A DNA stretch of 64,000 nt from Excoecaria cochinchinensis (GCA_947683425.1 CANTUQ010000008.1:2270501-2334500); one strand, 5' to 3'; counted from the stretch's first letter, positions 1-12,579 are shown. Made by a program: numbers and translations. Notes: generated by a model not told the origin, from the sequence alone.

Positions 1-878
1 TAAGAAGAGATTCAAAAGAAAATCAATGAAAAAATTTTAATTGAACGCAAATAAAAAAGAAAAAATGAATTTTGAGAGCAAATAATTGTTGTATTTGTCT
101 CAAAATTAAATTAAACAACAAAACTCTTTCCAAAATATATGTTTAGAAGAAATTATGTTGGAAAAAGAATGAAAGATGAACTTTTCTCTTTTGATTTTTG
201 CTTGGGAAAAAATCTGGAATTTTTAGAGAGTTTTAGAGGAAGAAGAAGAAAAAAAGATGAAGCAAAACCCTAAAAAAAATCACCTTTTAGGTTTTCATCT
301 CTTTCTTTTTATATTAAAAAATTAGGGAAAATAAGGATAATTAAAGGGATAAAATCTAATAAAATTAGATATTATCTATTTTGAATTTTAAAAATTGAAT
401 ATATCCTTAAAAACCCTAAAAAAATAGGATAAAAAACGGATTTTAGGTAAAAAAATCAAAAAAAAATGATTTCGGGCGAAAATCGGCAGCAGCGGGCGAG
501 ATTGGGTGACCGACACCAGTCAGCCGTCAGTCGTGTGCCAGGCGCGCGCTCGCCCAGCGCGCAACTCCGCTCGCACGTCGCGCGCAGCGCCGCACGCAGG
601 CTCTGCGCGCTGTGCCAGCAAGCGAGCGCCTGTGCGCGGCCGACGCTCCGAATTTTTTTTTTTAAATTTTTTATTTTCTAACTAAAAATATTGTAATTTT
701 AAGCCCCCATTTTTCAAATCTTATTTTTAAAATATTTTTTATTATTTTTTTTATTTTTTCACTATAAAATGCAAATTTGAAAAGAAAATAATCACTTTTA
801 ACATTTTTGCCTGTGAAAAGGCGTCTTATCATCATTGGGTAACTCTGATCTGGACTGTCTCAGGACCCGGTATCTATA
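1..878 (-). repeat. 3' LTR (partial, cut by window start) of the Ogre/Tat-like element
   Basis: Matches the first part (minus-strand 5' end) of the LTR at 7144-9880. On the minus strand it begins TATAGATACCGGG, a changed form of the TGTAGATACCGGG start of the partner copy, so the canonical terminal TG has mutated. It contains a GC-rich islet at about 470-650 inside otherwise AT-rich DNA. The short open frame over that islet is not a credible gene. Confidence 0.85.
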
Positions 879-900
879 GTTGCCCCCAATTTTGGAGAAA
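879..900 (-). other. polypurine tract of the Ogre/Tat-like element
   Basis: On the minus strand the bases directly before the 3' LTR read AAAATTGGGGGCAAC, a purine-rich run in the right place for plus-strand DNA priming. Confidence 0.7.
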
Positions 901-1109
901 CTAGTGCACTGGTGCCTAGATGAGCCAAAATTTAGAGAAGAAGGAAAAAGATGCGTACCTGAGGCAGCCCTTACCTTTTTGCCATGTGGACTATTGCGAA
1001 TTGTTGCTGTTGAGCTGTAGTGCTATCCGACTGTGACTCATTTGCAATCTTGCCTTGTGCATTATCCCGCTCGCCTTCGGTCGGCTTACACGGCGTTTGG
1101 TCTGTCCTG

Positions 1110-1700
1110 CTGGCCTCGTCTCAGCCTGCGCGGTGTGAGGTGCAGTGTCTCTAACTCCAACCTCTGTTGCGATCTGTTCTATCGCTGGTGCTCTGCTAAC
1201 CTCGTCTCGGTCTGCACGGTGTCTGTGAGATGTAGTGTTCTCTAACTACAATCCCGTCGCGATCTTCTCTATCACTAGTGCCCCGCTAACCTCGTCTCGG
1301 TCTGCACGGTAGCTGATCTGTCCCGCTGGCCTCGTCTCGGCCTGCACGTTGTGAGGTGTAGTGTCTCTAACTCCATCCTCTGTTGCGATTTGTTCTATCG
1401 CTGGTGCCCCGCTAACCTCGTCTTGGTCTGCACGGTAGCTGACCTGTCACACTGGTCTCGTGTCGGCCTGTACGGTGTGAGGTGCAGTGTCTCTAACTCC
1501 AACCTCTGTTGTGATCTGTTCTATCGCTGGTGCCCCGCTAACCTCGTCTCGGTCTGCACGGTAGCTGATCTGTGCCGCTGGCCTCGTCTCGGCCTGCATG
1601 GTGTGAGGTGCAGTGTCTCTAACTCCAACCTCTGTTGCGATCTGTTCTATCGCTGGTGATCCGCTGGCCTCGTCCCAGGCTGCACGGAGTCTGTGAGATG
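1110..1700. repeat. tandem repeat of about 125 bp
   Basis: A unit containing CTGGCCTCGTCTCGGCCTG, then GTGAGGTGCAGTGTCTCTAAC-like sequence, then TGCGATCTGTTCTATCGCTGG, recurs at about 1137, 1351, 1476 and 1602, with shorter degenerate units between and after. The last three full units are about 125 bp apart. The block is GC-richer than its surroundings and lies just inside the 3' LTR. The frames at 1033-1245 and 1351-1659 are simply translations of the repeat. Confidence 0.85.
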
Positions 1701-1811
1701 TAGTACTCTCTGACTACGATCTTGATTTACGATCTGCTCTATTGCTTGTGGTTTGTTAGCCTCGTCTCGGCCTCTCGGATCATCTCAGGTTGAAGGGATT
1801 TGGAATATTTT

Positions 1812-2671
1812 TGAAAATAATTTGATGTCCCGAAGAGACTGAGAAAGCATGTGAAAAAGGTCTTAAAGATAATGCTCCAAAGAGACTGATAATTCCTTAA
1901 AAAAGGTCTTAAAGATAATACTCCGAAGAGACTAAGAATGCCTGTGAAAAAGGTCTTAAAGATAATGCTCCGAAAAGACTGAGAATGCCTGTGAAAACGG
2001 TCTAAAAAAAAATGCTCCGAAGAGATTGAGAATGACTATGAAAAAGGTCTTAAAAATAATGCTCCCAAGAGACTGAGAATGCCTATGAAAAAGGTCTTAA
2101 AAATAATGCTCCCAAGAGACTGAGAATGCCTGTGAAAAAGGTCTTAAAAATAATGTTCCAAAGAGACTGAGAATGCCTGTGAAAAAGGTGTTAAAAATAA
2201 TGCTCCCAAGAGACTGAGAATGCCTGTGAAAAAGGTCTTAAAAATAATGCTCCGAAGAGACTGAGAATGTCTGTGAAAAAGGTCTTAAAAATAATGCTCC
2301 CAAGAGACTAAGAATGCCTGTGAAAAAGGTCTTAAAAATAATGCTCTGAAGAGACTGAGAATGCCTGTGAACAAGGTCTTAAAAATAATGTTCCGAAGAG
2401 ACTGAGAATGCCTGTGAAAAAGGTCTTAAAGATAATGCTCCGAATAGATTGAGAATGCCTATGAAAAAGGTCTTAAAGATAATGCTCCGAAGAGACTGAG
2501 AATGCCTGTGAACAAGGTCTTAAAGATAATGCTCCGAAAAGACTGAGAATGCCTGTGAACAAGGTCTTAAAGATAATGCTCCGAAAAGACTAAGAATGCC
2601 TATGAAAAAGGTTTTAAAGATAATGCTCCGAAAAGATTGAGAATGCCTGTGAACAGGGTCTTAAAGATAAT
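1812..2671. repeat. 48-bp tandem array, about 18 units
   Basis: About eighteen units of 48 bp with core GAATGCCTGTGAAAAAGG followed by TCTTAAAGATAATGCTCC and GAAGAGACTGA. Units differ by a few substitutions (AAGATAAT or AAAATAAT; CCGAAG or CCCAAG; GTGAAC or GTGAAA) but keep the period. It lies in the element's region between gag and the 3' LTR, where Ogre/Tat elements are known to carry tandem arrays. Confidence 0.9.
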
Positions 2672-4787
2672 GCCCTTATGGACTTACATGATTTCGACTT
2701 GCGTGAGCTTTATCTCGAACTCATCTTGCTGAAGTTGTCCTTTGGTTCGGCCTTTTCCTGTTAAGTTATTGGCACAAAAGTACGTGCAAAAGATTGTGTG
2801 TGCATAATGTGTGTACGGGAATATATCCGAGAGATTGTGCATGCAAGGGTAAAATGCTATATGCAGATATGAGATATATGCAAAAATGGATAGACCACAT
2901 CCCAGGTGGTTAAGGGGTTCGTTGAGGGTACTATTCGGCTGCTCCCATCGTCTGATGCCCCCAAGGATCTAGAAAAGTATTGTCTTGGACTTAGGTATTC
3001 TGACTCGTAATTTCTTCAAAGAGAGCTGACCCGTGTGCATTTTTGCCCCCCGAGTCGATGAGCACTTTGCCCCCAGCACTCTGAGTCAAGTTCTGCATTA
3101 TGAGGTACCTGTCTAAAGGGAAGTCATTTGGAGTAATGTTGCCTTATTGCTCCAGGCTTCAAAAGTCATTGTTTTAAAGGTAGTGCGTCGCTTGTGGATT
3201 TTCACACTAGCTTTTCTTAGCGGGAAATGCGTCTTTTTTGAGATTTTCACATAATCCTGTGCCTAATTTTTGCCTGAAATGGACCCAACCCATTCCAGCG
3301 GCCTTTTTTTTTTTGAAGGACAGACTGCCTGTTCCCAGGTTTTCACCCTGCCCTTTGGCCTAACTTTTGCTTAGAGAGCCAGCCATGGTTTTCATCTCTA
3401 ACGGCCTTTCTTTTTTTTTATTATTTATTTTTTTGTCATTTAAGGGGTAGGAGGAGGATTTGTCACGTGAAAAAATCATTATTATTGCTTTGATAATTGC
3501 TCCAACGTATGTCCTTATGCCTGCAACAGGTTTCTCTTAACCGTTTAATTGCATGTTTATGCCTAGCTTATGTATGCATTTCTATCTCTATGCACCATAT
3601 AGCAATAAGAATGACCATAACTAGACATGTGATTACAAAACACTAATTTTATTTAGTTTCAATGAGTAACAACTTAGGTGCACCTGACTCCTGTTATCAA
3701 TCAACCCTCTCGGGTTTTCATGATTGAATATTTTCTCTCAGCTCTTATTCTTTGAATGCGGATTCTAGATGCAACGTTGGGGACGAGACTCAACTCTAAT
3801 GCATGGCTTCTCGCTTGAAGCTCAAGAAACACCATATGCCTCTTCTTACGTACCAAACCTTATTAAAAGGTCATCTCCGCAAATTGGATAAGACTGAACC
3901 AAGAATCAATAGGTCTTACTTCGGTTGTAACGTCAGGCTTAGGTAGATGGTTGTCAAAGAAGGATCTGGTCGCTAGAGAAAAATGGCCGCAATATTTACT
4001 CGACTGATGGATGAACCGTTTTCGGCTCAGTTACATATACAAAGGTATTATTGAATTTGGGCTTGATAATATCCTAACTCATCAGGATCAGCATAAAAAG
4101 GTAATCGTTGAAACTCGTCAAGTGGTTATTATCCTGAGCTTTTTTTTTTTTTTGCGAGCTCATGTCTTTGCGCATAATTAAAACCCTTTTCCCAAAGTGT
4201 AAACTCATCCTTACTAGGGCGATTTTTGATAACCCAAAGAATTGTCAATGATGTATATCCGTCCTTGTTAGAGAGGCCATTTTTCTAAGGGGAGATAAAA
4301 ATCATTTTAGGCGAAGGGTAGCTTCAACATGTGTATACCAAAATAAAGGCTCAACGGGCTAGCAAGCGATTGCAAAATAAGGGTAGGAAATGGTCATTTA
4401 GAGAGCTATACAAAGAAATGATTGCCTAAATCATTTTCTAGGTTCCATCTTATTCAGGGATCGCTTTGACGAGTAATCAGAGAGGTTCTAGTGCTCTTAG
4501 TGAGTTTTCATCCAATCCCCTAATTGCAACTAGTTTTTCTTCTCTTTTTTTTTTCAAATTCTATCTCACTTCAGGAGTCAAGTTGGATGCAACCAAAATT
4601 ACTATTTATTAAAACTGAATGAAACAGTGTTTATTAAACCTGCCTTAATCATGATTATCACTTATACTTGATGCAATAAGATATGACAATGCATATATAA
4701 GAAAAGCCCATATTATTAAAATAGAAAAGAGAAACAAGTGCATAGTTCAGGAATACAGTTTAGAAAAGGAAAAGCATTATAACAACT
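2672..4787. other. non-coding internal region of the Ogre/Tat-like element
   Basis: About 2.1 kb between gag and the 48-bp array. No frame carries a recognisable protease, RT, RNase H or integrase motif. Several T-rich runs occur. This is where pol would lie in a complete element. Confidence 0.6.
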
Positions 4788-6129
4788 CTAATGCTTTCTT
4801 CCATCCTCCGGGCTAGGTATCAACTCTTGTATGCGATCTCTTAGAAGACGGCAATAGTCTATTCTATGCCCCGTGTATTGGTGATATGCACAATACCAAT
4901 CCGTTCTGTGCCTAGGCTTTCCTTGACTTGGGGCAGGCCTAGCTGGCAAGGGTTGCAACTTCCCTTCCTTGATGAGACGAGCAAAGTGCCAAGATAGAGG
5001 CTTGCCCGAGATGGTGAGGTGTTTAGGAGTCATTCCGGTGGTTGAGACCTCTGCTGCCTTGGTATTGCCCCCATTGCTACTGCTGTTTCCTTTGCTTTTG
5101 CCCAAGGCCAAGTTTGTAGATTTAGCCATTTTATCCAGATGCTCAGCCTCAGCTTCAATGGCTATATCTTTTAAGGACTCCCAGTCCTTCAGCCCCTTCA
5201 TCTTTAGCCCATCTTTCAAGTATAGACTGGCATTCCTAATAAATAGCCTGATCTGGTCTGGAGTGTCCGACCTCTTCTTTATCTCCATTACCCAATCCTC
5301 CATCGGGTCAAGTACTCATGGAATGACTCGTCCGACTTTTGTTGTAGTAACTCTAGATCTTTCAGAGTGACCTCCATCCTTGTACTACAGTCATATTGCT
5401 GGAGGAACTCCTCCGTCAGTAGATCCTAGTCTTTTTTTGTTCTCCGATCCAGTCCGTGATACCAGCCCACTGCAGGATCTGTCAAACTTAAATAGGAGTA
5501 TTCTACCTTCTACCTCTTTGTTAGCGTAGTACCCTTCATTATCAAAGAGTACTGCTTGATGTGTGCAGCGAGGTCCGATGTGCCATCAAATTTTGGGACA
5601 TCAGGCATCTTGAGGTTCAAGGGGATTAGATCTTCTCCGTCTAGCTCTTTGTCTTCGGTGTTCATCCCCTTTTCCATCATTAACATTCGGGACATTGCTA
5701 CGAACTTCTCTTCCATCTTCCTCCAAATGGCATCTTCCGTCTGGGGTGCTTTCCTTCAACTGACAGGGGTTCTTTATATTCATCCCCTTCTAGGTCCTCT
5801 TCCATTCTATGGGCTACTCCTCTCTTTTGCCCTCCTGACGTGGCATCCCTTAGGTCCACTGGTGGTGGACGTACATCATCCGACGGATCTTCTTTGGCCT
5901 CCTCCTGTTCATTTTATCTCATGGGAGGAGGCGTCAGGTTCTGTGGCGCGGCTGGTTGAGCCATTGCGACCATCATGGCCATCATTCGGTTCTCAAATTC
6001 TTCAAACCTTCGACCCACTTCTTCAGCTATTAAGGCCCTAGTAGCATCTGCCTCCCTCGATGAATTGGCCATTTCTAGAGATTCTCTGAATGCCTGTTGA
6101 TTGCACTTAACTTTATTCTGGTTGCCCAA
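4788..6129 (-). pseudogene. gag of Ogre/Tat-like element, frameshifted
   Basis: Gag is the structural protein of the retroelement particle. Three open pieces in three different frames (6129-5914, 5716-5510, 5303-4788) line up in order. The first has an acidic/Met-rich helix (EEVGRRFEEFENRMM). The middle piece has KMPDVPKFDG-SD, the usual start of the retrotransposon gag domain. Between 5420 and 5300 a frame with FLQQY, then VTLKDLELLQQK and FHEYLTRWR, matches the conserved gag core. The last piece ends in a CxYHxxxGHxxxxCxxLRDRIQEL finger, typical of Tat/Ogre and Athila gag. At least two frameshifts and several stops make it non-functional. No pol follows. Confidence 0.8.
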
Positions 6130-7123
6130 TCAAAACCCTCTGATAATGCGACTGTCAGAACCCCTAACCAGCTAGGAAAGTGGTCTTTGATGGCTGAAAG
6201 ATTAAAGAGTTAGAGTGATGCATGAATAATATGCAATGCATGGTCATGCTGTGCAATAAATAGTATATAATGGCTAAAAGAGATTAGAATGATACATGTG
6301 AGATATATGGAAAAAATATACACAAGATGATATGTACATAGTTATATGCAAAGAATAAGATATGTACATGAGGAGGAAATAAAAAATTATTTGTGCATGA
6401 ATGACATGAATGTGCAATGCATCATCCACAACCACATGCAAGCAGGTAGATACTTTCAACCTTATTGCCCCCACACACGAGGTCATGCAGTCTCTGTCCT
6501 AGGCGGGCTTGATCCATGGGTTAACAGGGAACCCGATGGATGCGTATGGTGCACGGCGAAAAACTAGCAACATAACTCTCTCCTAAACTAATGCACAAGC
6601 GCATGAGTCATGAGCATTATGTATTTAGGTAATCCAAATAAATTGACATGGCCCTACCGAGGCATGAAAGTCTTTGGTTAGGTAACCAATCAAGACGTTT
6701 GGGTTTGTCCAATACATAAGGATCCATACAGCAAGCATAGTTATTACGGTTTATACCACCCAGGGAAAGTGTCTATGTCCATTATATGGGTTTTGGCCAA
6801 GGTAATGTTACTTTAGATCTACCCAAGCATGGTCCCTGCCGACGGGTCTAGCTCATCGCGAGCGTAACGACCGATTGGGTCACCATTTTAATTAACATAA
6901 TGGTACGAGGCTTGAGCTGGTGATTATCCTTAACACTTCCCTACATTGAGTGAACGTAAGGTTGTGCATCGGGAACTCACCGGGGTTGAAAGAGGGACCA
7001 AACTAGCATAGATCTAAGGCTCTAATGAGATGCAATGCAGTTTCGAAAAAGGATGAAATTTTTAAATTAAGGCTCAATTGTAAATTTTAACCAAGGTACT
7101 TTCGAAGTGAAGTCTCGAGTATT
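6130..7123 (-). other. 5' untranslated leader of the Ogre/Tat-like element
   Basis: About 1 kb between the primer-binding site and gag. I see no coding frame with conserved motifs; the short frames at 6274-6567 look like chance. Confidence 0.55.
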
Positions 7124-7142
7124 GTCTCCAGTGGAGTCGCCA
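7124..7142 (-). other. primer-binding site, tRNA-Arg type
   Basis: On the minus strand, one base after the LTR's terminal CA, the sequence reads TGGCGACTCCACTGGAGAC. This is close to the tRNA-Arg-type primer site described for Ogre elements. It fixes the orientation of the element as minus. Confidence 0.85.
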
Positions 7143-7143
7143 C

Positions 7144-9880
7144 TGTGACGCGCGCCGAACCTCGTCGGATGCCCCGAAAGCCCGCTTTTAGGGCTTTTGA
7201 GAGAGGTTCATTAAAACTTGTAATGAATTACAAGTGCGTCTATGTTAAGCAACAAGGAGGTTTCTTGGAGTCGCCACCCAATAGAACATTGGAAAATATC
7301 GTCTAGCCTCAGTGAGCCTAAGCCGGCGCATATATATCCATTTTGGGCAAACCAGAAGAATCTTGGTGACCTCATCCCAATAGAATATTGGAATGAACCT
7401 CTAACCACGTGGAGCCTAGGATTATTCGAGTTGGGCCTTTTGGTGGGCAACAAGAGATATTTTGGAGGCCCCATCCCAATGAATCATTGATATGGCCCTC
7501 TAACCTTGTTGAGCCTAAGACCAGAGTGGGTTCGGGACTTTCCATTTATTCATACCTTGGTTAATTTTATAGTCGAGTTTTGAATTTAGAGTTTCATCCC
7601 ATTCCTCATTCATTTTATGCAGTTTAATTAAGGTACATGTCATCCATTCAAGGGAAAGCGATAAATAAAAGCGTAAAGTAAGGTATATGCAAATATATTA
7701 CAACAATACTAGGGGCAGAATACAACCCCCATTGTAAATAAAATACCAATTATACATAAATCGGGACATTCATTAATGATGAGGACATTGGTCCTCGCAT
7801 GCATATTTATTATGAAATAATTTTGATGTGATGATTTTGGATGGAAAAAATTGAGACATTGGTCCCATTTTTATTAGGAAAGATTCAAGTTAATTAATAA
7901 AAAGTGGTTTAGCGATTTTCTTTCTAGCGGGCCTAAATAAATAATTTTATAAGAAAATTACATGGCAAAATAAATGGAAAAGCCAAATGAATAAAAGATT
8001 ACAAATAAAGCAAATAAATACTTAATCTCAAACGAGCCTTCTGGATCTCCCAGTGTGCTCGCAAAAATTGCCCAAAAAGGAAAATGAGATGTGAAATAAA
8101 AATAAAACACAAATAAAATAATGTTAGTAATTAAATCAATTAAATATAAAGTAAATGATAAAATAAAAAAAGATGAGTTAAAATGAAATGATATCAAAAT
8201 AACAAATGAATTAACATGTTAATTAATTAATATGTAAAAATATGAACATGATAATAATGAAAATAAATAAGTGAACAAAATATTAAATATATGATAATGA
8301 CAATGGAAAAGAATAAAAAATGATTAAATAAATGACATGGTTAATTGATGTATCACAATTAATATAAAACCTTTACATGGTAAAAATATCAATTAAAATG
8401 AATTTATTAATTACATGTTAAAAATAATGAGAAATTAAAGAAAAATAAATTATTTACATGTTAGGAATTAAAAGAGATCAATATTCACATGAATAAAAAT
8501 GTAATAATATATATACATAACAAAACAAATATAACAACAATAAAATAAATAAATAAATGAGAACAATAAATAAATTAATGAAAACAATAAAATATACATG
8601 AATAAGAATAAAATCATATATAAAATAAATAAATAAAATAAATGTAAACAATGAAATAAATAAATAACTGAAAATAATAAAAATAAACATGAATAAATTA
8701 AATATGAACAAAAAGAATAAGAAGAACAAGTTCGGAATGTTTACACTCAGAGTTTCGGATTCGATGAAAGTAAAAAGGATGATTGATTTATTTATTTTGG
8801 TTTGCAAGATTAGAATTGAGATATGAAAATGTTGGAATTTTATTCCAAGAAAAATAGGCTTGAAAAAAATAAAAAAAGAAAATTAACAATTTTTTAAGAA
8901 CAAAATATTAATTTTTTTACCTAAAGAATGATTTTTATTGATTAAAAATAAAAAAAATTGATTTTAAAAACAAACAATGATTTTGTTTATCTCAAAATAA
9001 AATATTTTTAGAAAATCAAATGAAAAAATTAGATTTCGATAACAAACACTTATTTTGTTTGTATCAAAATTAATTTTCCATCAAAAAAAATTCAAAAGAA
9101 AATCAATGAAAAAAGTTTAATTGAACACAAATAAAAAAGAAAAAAAAGGAATTTTAAGAGCAAATAATTGTTGTATTTGTCTCAAAATTAAATTAAACAA
9201 CAAAACTCCTTCCAAAATATATGTTTAGAAGAAATTATGTTAGAAAAAGAATGAAAGATGAACTTTTCTCTTTTGATTTTGGCTTTGGGAAAAATCTGGA
9301 ATTTTTAGAGAGTTTTAGAGGAAGAAGAAGAAAAAAAGATGATCCCCTTTTAGGTTTTCATCTCTTTCTTTTTATATTAAGAAATTAGGGAAAATAAGGA
9401 TAATTAAAGGGATAAAATCTAATAAAATTAGATATTATCTATTTTGAATTTTAAAAATTGAATATGTTCTTAAAAACCTTGAAAATATAGGATAAAAAGC
9501 GGATTTTAGGTAAAAATTATCGAAAAAAAACGATTTCGGGCGAAAATCGGCAGCAGCGGGCGAGATTGGGCGACCGACGCCCGTCGGGCGTCAGTCGCAT
9601 GCCAGGCGCGCGCTCCGCGCGCACATCTCGCGCAGCAGCATTGCCGCGTGGCCGACGCTCATAATTTTTTTTTTAAATTTTTTATTTTCTATCTAAAAAT
9701 ATTGTAATTTCAAGCCCCCATTTTTCGAATCTAATTTTTAAAATATTTTTTTTATCTCTTCACTCTAAAATGAAAATTTGAAAAAAAAAATCATTACTTT
9801 TAACCTTTTTGCCTGTGAAAAGGCGTCTTATTATCATTGAGTAACTCTGATCTGGACTGTCTCAGGACCCGGTATCTACA
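7144..9880 (-). repeat. 5' LTR of the Ogre/Tat-like element, 2.7 kb
   Basis: On the minus strand it starts TGTAGATACCGGG (9880) and ends with CGTCACA (7144). The ~880 bp at its minus-strand 5' end match 1-878. It contains a GC islet at about 9534-9660 and long AT-rich stretches. The segment at 7160-7500 recurs in the LTRs at 50305 and, more diverged, at 21419. Confidence 0.85.
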
Positions 9881-10038
9881 ATAATGCATTAAGAAATATC
9901 CATAATTTACATACGCTGGAAGATAAAGGCTGACCACTATATAACAGATAATGAAACCACATTTTCTCTTTGATTTGTTCAATTTCAAAATCAAAAGTTG
10001 GATTGAGAACATCATCTTGTAACGAATAAACCTTTCTC
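9881..10038 (-). CDS. exon fragment: start of ULP1-like peptidase domain
   Basis: On the minus strand an acceptor TTCAG at 10039-10043 opens a frame with DVLNPTFDFEIEQIKEKMWF and then HYLLYSGQPLSSS. This resembles the segment that precedes the catalytic core in plant C48 (ULP1-like) proteins. The frame stops exactly where the Ogre-like LTR begins. Confidence 0.65.
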
Positions 10039-10122
10039 CTGAATAAAATAAATGAACATGAGGTTAAGGTATATTATAAACATTAACATTAAAAAAGCAC
10101 GAAAAGTTTAAATTTTTATTAC

Positions 10123-10409
10123 CGATTGTTGGTTAACATTCCAACGTGGATAAAATCATTGAAAGTTGTGATCAAATCATAATCAGGTGTCTCGCCAATT
10201 TTTGAGTCAAGTGGCACTAAGTCTTTGATGAACGATTTGCTGCAACTAACTTTTTCTTCCATTTCACTTGAACCAAACTTGTTCAGATATGGGGATCTCA
10301 TCATAAAAGACGGCTTAATATCCCTTTTCTCAATATATGGTGTTACGTAATCACATGGTTCTTGATACAAAATAATTTCAGTTCTAGTCACAGCAATTTT
10401 TTTACAATC
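10123..10409 (-). CDS. exon: linker before ULP1-like domain (RSPYLNKFGSS)
   Basis: Open on the minus strand between an acceptor (AAATAG at 10410-10415) and a donor (G|GTAATA at 10122). It encodes RDIKPSFMMRSPYLNKFGSS, which resembles the RSPFVNEFGSS-type motif found between DUF1985 and the C48 domain in plant proteins. No ATG is needed because it is an internal exon. Confidence 0.6.
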
Positions 10410-10528
10410 CTATTTAAAAAATTAAACAAAAAAAATTATAGTCATTTAAAATATAAATAAAAATTAATATATTCGTAATACAAACAATATATGAAAAGTA
10501 ATTTTGGTATACATTAACACTCACCTAT

Positions 10529-11522
10529 TTTGTTTTTTGTTGTTCATTGTTGATAGCAGTTTCATATAATTGATCAAACAAGGTGCTATCCATTTCATCA
10601 GACTTTAACAAGGTAACATCAGAAATACGATTTTCTGTTTTTGTCTCCATTTTGCTATTATCAACAACCTAAAAATTTAGTATAATGCATTACAAAAAAA
10701 AATCAGAAATAAGATTTGAAAAGTTTGAAAAATATAAATAAAATATCATAATAACAAAATAAACATACCACTTTATCACCATCATTTTCATCTATTTTAT
10801 GTGTACCAACATTTACACATGCCTCAGCATTTTCTTCATCATTATCAAAAAATTGATAATAATAAAATAAATCTCCAAATATTGAATTATATTAATAATA
10901 AATATATTAGCATGAATTTTGTATGATAAAAAGAATTTAGAAATCCAAATGGTAGATAATAAAACTGACTAGATGTCCACATTCATCAGCAACAAATCCT
11001 TCATCATCACTTTGATCTTGCTCAATATCATCTTCTTTATCTACATTATTGCGAGAGTGCTGAATTGTCAAAAATATAATGAAATTTGTAATAAATAATA
11101 AGACATTATTTATTCATATTAATGAAATTGATAAAAAGCAACTAAAATTTATCTGAGAGCTATTGACTGCATCAATTTTTTGTGAGAGTCCAGCAATCAT
11201 TTCAGTAATTTTTTTAAATTTATGATCAAAATAATCTTTCATATTTTGAATACTGGACTCGACATAATTATGCAAGCTTCTAACTTCTTATCTCATTAAT
11301 TTGATCTCTCTCCCATATTTTCGTCCATCAGATTTCCCATGTTTTTTTTTTACTTCCTTCTTCTTTGGCAGAGGTAGGTAGACAAGGAGACAAAGAAATT
11401 GTATCATCATCAGAATTTTGTTGTGCATCAGCATTGCTCTTTTCTTCTTTTCTCTCAATCATTCCATTCAAGAATAGCTCCTTTATCTCCTTTTCATTAG
11501 GCGATATGTTCTTCATTTTCAA
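10529..11522 (-). CDS. acidic and coiled-coil exons of the DUF1985/ULP1-like gene (several, approximate)
   Basis: Four or five short minus-strand exons are suggested by open frames bounded by plausible AG and GT sites: about 11522-11328 (Lys/Glu-rich, with NSDDDTISLSP), about 11300-11150 (heptad-like HKFKKITEMIAGLSQKIDAV), about 11060-10970 (EDDIEQDQSDDE), about 10880-10770 (FFDNDEENAEACVNVG, donor G|GTATGT) and 10670-10529. Such acidic linkers are usual in this family. Exact borders are uncertain and the last one ends in TAG at its donor. Confidence 0.45.
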
Positions 11523-11718
11523 CTAGTTAAAAAGGGAAAAAAATAAAAAGAAGATATCTGATAAAATATACTAACACAAATATACATAAGTTAATAAATT
11601 TTGAACACTCTAATTAAATGTCAATAAATAAGTAATATGTGCATATATTATTTAATTTTATACTAAATTTCACTACTTTTTTTTTAAAAAATAATTACTA
11701 TTTGATAAGATTACTTAC

Positions 11719-12527
11719 AGTTTTGGCAGGAACACTAAATAAAATGCTTGAAAAATCTTTTTGGCTGAGATGAACTTTTTTTTTCCGTCCAATGTAGGAT
11801 CCTAGAAATTTTTTCAGTTGCCTCAACTTCTAAATATTCTGATATATGTTGACAACATTCATAGAACCAAATTTGGAATGTGTATGCAAAACCAAAAACC
11901 CTACACATGGACGGATTTTCTTCTTTCTTATCAGTTCTTGCTCTTTTCTGAAGCAGCTTCCCTTTCAGACTACTAATAGTCAACTCAAAAACATCTCTAC
12001 CCCATGTATAATCATCAAAGCAACCATTATCAATGAATGCAATTTCATCTTCATTAACAACTTTATTGTTGTTATGGGCAAGAAAAAACCAGTGTACAAA
12101 AAACAACATTGCTAACTTAACAGCATCCTCATCATTTTCAAAACCACCTTTCATAAAACAATTAGTGATAGACTGCTTCATTATCTTATCACTTTCGCCA
12201 AAATACTTCTCAACCAATCTAGATTTTTCATACGATGTTTTGTTCTTCTTATTTTTTCCTTTGCACTTCAAACCTGTTACTAGTGCAAATTCTTCCATAC
12301 CAAATATTAAATCAACACCATCATGTCTTAATTTAAACTCCTTCTCATTTTCAGTATGCATTTCTTTTAGAAATAATGAATGAAATAGCTGATTATGAAG
12401 AACTATTTCAGGCATTTCTAAGAAATATCCAAAACAGGTGTTTCTAAACTTTTCAAGTTGTTCTGTAGTCAGCTTCTTCTTTATAATAGATACAGCGGAA
12501 GTGTTCATGCAAAAATGGATGCGAACA
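11719..12527 (-). CDS. DUF1985 domain exon
   Basis: The longest open piece of the gene (257 codons from an internal Met at 12508). I place the acceptor at TTTTCTAG (12528) because the frame upstream of that Met gives VRIHFCM, as in DUF1985 proteins, so the ATG at 12508 is probably not a true start. Family motifs are LTTEQLEKFRNTCFGYFLEM, FGMEEFALVTGLKC, LAMLFFVHWFFLA, YTWGRDVFELTI and VFGFAYTFQIWFYECC. A strong donor (CT|GTAAGT) lies at 11718. A run of nine A near 11786 probably shifts the frame for the last few residues. Confidence 0.75.
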
Positions 12528-12579
12528 CTAGAAAATTTTTCTTTTTCAAATCAAAGTCTCCAACCTGAAGTTAAACACA

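Larger units (their letters stand above)
1..9880 (-). mobile_element. Ogre/Tat-like Ty3-gypsy LTR retrotransposon, gag-only, non-autonomous
   Basis: Sequence 1-878 and 9080-9880 are near-identical, which marks two copies of one LTR. The element lies on the minus strand: the primer-binding site follows the LTR at 7144, gag reads leftward at 6129-4788, and a polypurine tract lies at 879-900 just before the second LTR. The internal region is about 6.3 kb and contains gag remnants plus two tandem arrays but no recognisable protease, RT, RNase H or integrase, so it could only have moved with enzymes from a relative. The right flank is ATAAT (9881-9885); the matching duplication lies outside the window. 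Assignment to Ogre/Tat rests on the tRNA-Arg-type primer site, the C-X2-H-type zinc finger in gag and the long AT-rich LTR. Confidence 0.85.

Noticed and set aside
466..681. Arg/Ala-rich frames over GC islets (also 23247-23477 and 63701-63961)
   Set aside because: High GC removes stop codons by chance; the peptides are not alike between LTR copies.
1812..2671. Regular 48-bp repeats resembling a CRISPR array
   Set aside because: The units are contiguous with no unique spacers, no cas genes are present, and the setting is a plant retroelement.
5556..6041. 161-codon plus-strand frame in the Ogre-like gag region
   Set aside because: It is the antisense of the gag, whose motifs read on the minus strand.
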